Program-made: the position numbers and the translations under genes | NCBI GenBank assembly: GCA_947448675.1 | Contig: CANFOR010000163.1 | Coordinates: 1-6,334, forward strand | Origin: Betaproteobacteria bacterium | GTDB lineage: Bacteria; Pseudomonadota; Gammaproteobacteria; Burkholderiales; Burkholderiaceae_C | Length of the DNA stretch: 6,334 nucleotides | Direction: 5' to 3' | The notes under the pieces: generated by a model | What the model was told of the DNA's origin: nothing | The model's database searches: none | The model's input: the letters and a program-made list of their open reading frames with translations, nothing else | Part shown: piece after piece, positions 5,139-6,334 of the stretch | How the letters are laid out: the number at the start of each line of letters is the position of its first letter | How positions within the stretch are numbered: the first letter of the stretch is position 1

Positions 5139-6281
5139 TTAGCGTGCCCCAACCTTCGGCCGTGGCCGTACCCCCGCCGTCACATCCAGCGCCAGCGCAC
5201 TGTCGCCGCGCTGCAGCTTAAAGTTGGCGCTGCTGCCGGGCTTGAGGGCGGCTACGGCGGCTAGCATTTCGGAGACATTGGCTACGTTTTTGCCGGCCAC
5301 GGCCACAATCACGTCGCCGGGTTTCATGCCCGCTTGCGCGGCGGGGCCGCCTTGCAGCACGCCAGTGATGAGCACGCCTTGGCTGGCTTTGACGCCAAAG
5401 CTCTCGGCCAGCTCGGGCGAGAGGTCTTGCGGCTCGACGCCGATCCAACCGCGGGTGACCACGCCGTCTTTCACAATGCCGTCCATCACGCTTTTGGCGG
5501 TGGCCACGGGGATGGCAAAGCCGATACCCATGTTGCCGCCCGAGCGCGAGTAAATGGCGGTGTTGATGCCGACCAAGTTGCCGTTCACGTCGACCAGTGC
5601 GCCGCCCGAGTTGCCGGGGTTGATGGCGGCATCGGTTTGGATAAAGTTCTCAAAGGTGTTGATGCCCAGGTGGTTGCGGCCCAGCGCGCTGACGATGCCG
5701 CCGGTGACGGTTTGGCCCACGCCAAAGGGGTTGCCTATGGCCAGCACCGGGTCGCCCACCTGCACGGCGTCGGGCGCGGCCAACACGATGGCGGGGAGCT
5801 TGTCGAGCTCGATTTTGAGCACGGCCAGGTCGGAGTCGGGGTCGGTACCGACCACCTTGGCGCGGGCGCGGCGGTTGTCGTTGAGCACGACTTCGATTTC
5901 GTCTGCGCCTTCGACCACATGGTTGTTGGTCAAGATGATGCCATTGCTGCTGACGATCACGCCACTGCCCAGGCCGGTTTGCGGCTGTTGGTTTTGTTCG
6001 CCAAAGAAAAATTTAAACCACGGGTCGTTGCCGTGCGGGTTTTGTGCTACCACTTTGCTGGTATTGATGCTGACCACCGCAGAAGAAGATTTTTGGGCTG
6101 CAAGGCGCATGGAGCCTGCGGGAGCAGCTACAGAACTTGTAGCGCCTGCCTGCAGCACCGGCACGGTGCCTGCGCTGCTAGAGGCGCGGTTCAGCCAGCT
6201 AGGCTGCAGCGTGGCGACGACAAAATACACCGCCAGCAAGACGGTCACGGTTTGGGTAAAAATAAGCCAAAGTTTGCGCAT
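5139..6281 (-). CDS. degS: Membrane-anchored single-PDZ trypsin-like serine protease, DegS/DegQ (HtrA) type
   Basis: This 380-residue HtrA-family protease is expected to sit in the inner membrane with its catalytic part in the periplasm, cutting misfolded proteins or an anti-sigma factor. Residues 5-24 are one hydrophobic helix without a clear signal peptidase site, so an anchor is likely. A Ser/Ala/Gly-rich linker follows to about 60. The catalytic triad is complete: His121 in T-N-N-H-V-V, Asp151 in D-S-D-L-A-V-L and Ser225 in N-P-G-N-S-G-G. One PDZ domain spans about 278-368 (R-G-W-I-G-V, A-G-M-K-P-G-D-V-I). An anchor plus one PDZ is the DegS layout; DegQ and DegP have cleaved signals and two PDZ domains. 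The symbol rests on this architecture only. No Shine-Dalgarno site is seen before the ATG. Residues 47-62 are encoded by the second repeat copy. Confidence 0.93.
   Translation of the reverse strand: MRKLWLIFTQTVTVLLAVYFVVATLQPSWLNRASSSAGTVPVLQAGATSSVAAPAGSMRLAAQKSSSAVVSINTSKVVAQNPHGNDPWFKFFFGEQNQQPQTGLGSGVIVSSNGIILTNNHVVEGADEIEVVLNDNRRARAKVVGTDPDSDLAVLKIELDKLPAIVLAAPDAVQVGDPVLAIGNPFGVGQTVTGGIVSALGRNHLGINTFENFIQTDAAINPGNSGGALVDVNGNLVGINTAIYSRSGGNMGIGFAIPVATAKSVMDGIVKDGVVTRGWIGVEPQDLSPELAESFGVKASQGVLITGVLQGGPAAQAGMKPGDVIVAVAGKNVANVSEMLAAVAALKPGSSANFKLQRGDSALALDVTAGVRPRPKVGAR
6096..6143 (+). repeat. 48-bp hairpin-forming repeat, copy inside the protease gene
   Basis: This is the partner of 5061-5108: 38/48 identical, ungapped and in the same orientation. 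On the - strand it encodes residues 47-62 of the protease (ATSSVAAPAGSMRLAA), in the linker after the membrane anchor. It contains a perfect stem GCTACA-GAACT-TGTAGC at 6127-6143. The other stem is reduced to CGCA/TGCG around 6106-6120. It keeps the reading frame and adds no stop. Confidence 0.6.
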
Positions 6282-6334
6282 GGTGGGTAGCTGAGGGTGA
6301 TGCTAAAAAATGCAATGCACTAAGTGTAGTGCCA
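6282..6334 (-). promoter_or_regulatory. Upstream region of the protease gene with a perfect dyad
   Basis: The 53 bases before the protease start contain the 16-bp dyad GCACTA-AGTG-TAGTGC at 6317-6332, adjoining a shorter palindrome TGCA-A-TGCA at 6311-6319. Both are candidates for a protein-binding site or a 5'-leader hairpin. On the - strand TACACT, inside the dyad, resembles a -10 box, but its -35 would lie outside the window, so no promoter can be confirmed. No Shine-Dalgarno sequence is visible next to the ATG. Confidence 0.3.

Noticed and set aside
5334..6290. Long open frame on the + strand opposite the protease gene (318 codons), and another at 5554-6294
   Set aside because: Both lie antisense to a gene with a complete HtrA signature. 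Their products are Gly/His/Val- or Ser/Thr/Pro-rich with no domain, as expected from GC-rich codon bias on the reverse strand.
1..6334. CRISPR array, tRNA or rRNA gene, insertion sequence, prophage or toxin-antitoxin module
   Set aside because: No regularly spaced repeats, tRNA-like cloverleaf, transposase motif or phage gene was seen; the gene content is ordinary housekeeping.

Overview
The window reads as a chromosomal housekeeping region of a GC-rich betaproteobacterium, most likely in the Comamonadaceae (Rhodoferax/Curvibacter/Acidovorax-like). I base this on the gene order (his genes, HIT protein, tatABC, then an opposing HtrA-type protease), on hisI and hisE being separate genes, on the protein sequence style, and on a small intergenic repeat of a kind I associate with that family. 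This placement is inferred from memory, not from a search.

Layout. Positions 1-5035 carry ten genes in one direction on the + strand, with gaps of at most 44 nt and three overlaps: the 3' end of hisA, a YeaD-like hexose-6-phosphate mutarotase joined by an ATGA overlap, hisF, hisI, hisE, a small membrane protein overlapping hisE by 8 nt, a HIT-family protein, and tatA, tatB and tatC (tatB/tatC again share ATGA). Positions 5036-5138 are a convergent intergenic stretch with a hairpin-rich repeat. Positions 5139-6281 on the - strand encode a membrane-anchored, single-PDZ trypsin-like protease of DegS/DegQ type. The last 53 bases are its upstream region and contain a short perfect dyad.

How the genes work together. 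hisA, hisF, hisI and hisE cover the early and middle steps of histidine biosynthesis: hisE and hisI process phosphoribosyl-ATP and phosphoribosyl-AMP, hisA isomerises the product, and hisF makes the imidazole ring with hisH (not in the window). The tatABC genes encode the complete twin-arginine protein export machine. The protease is a periplasm-facing quality-control or stress-signalling enzyme tethered to the inner membrane. No terminator is visible between the his and tat blocks, so a shared transcript is possible.

Nothing here looks like a new defence, mobile or biosynthetic system. The most interesting signal is a 48-bp repeat pair, 38/48 identical without gaps. One copy lies between tatC and the protease gene. 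The other lies inside the protease gene, where it encodes 16 residues of the linker between membrane anchor and catalytic domain. This suggests an intergenic hairpin repeat that became coding sequence. Other points of interest are the sugar-phosphate mutarotase inside the his cluster, the uncharacterised membrane protein coupled to hisE, and the contrast in start signals between tatA and tatB.
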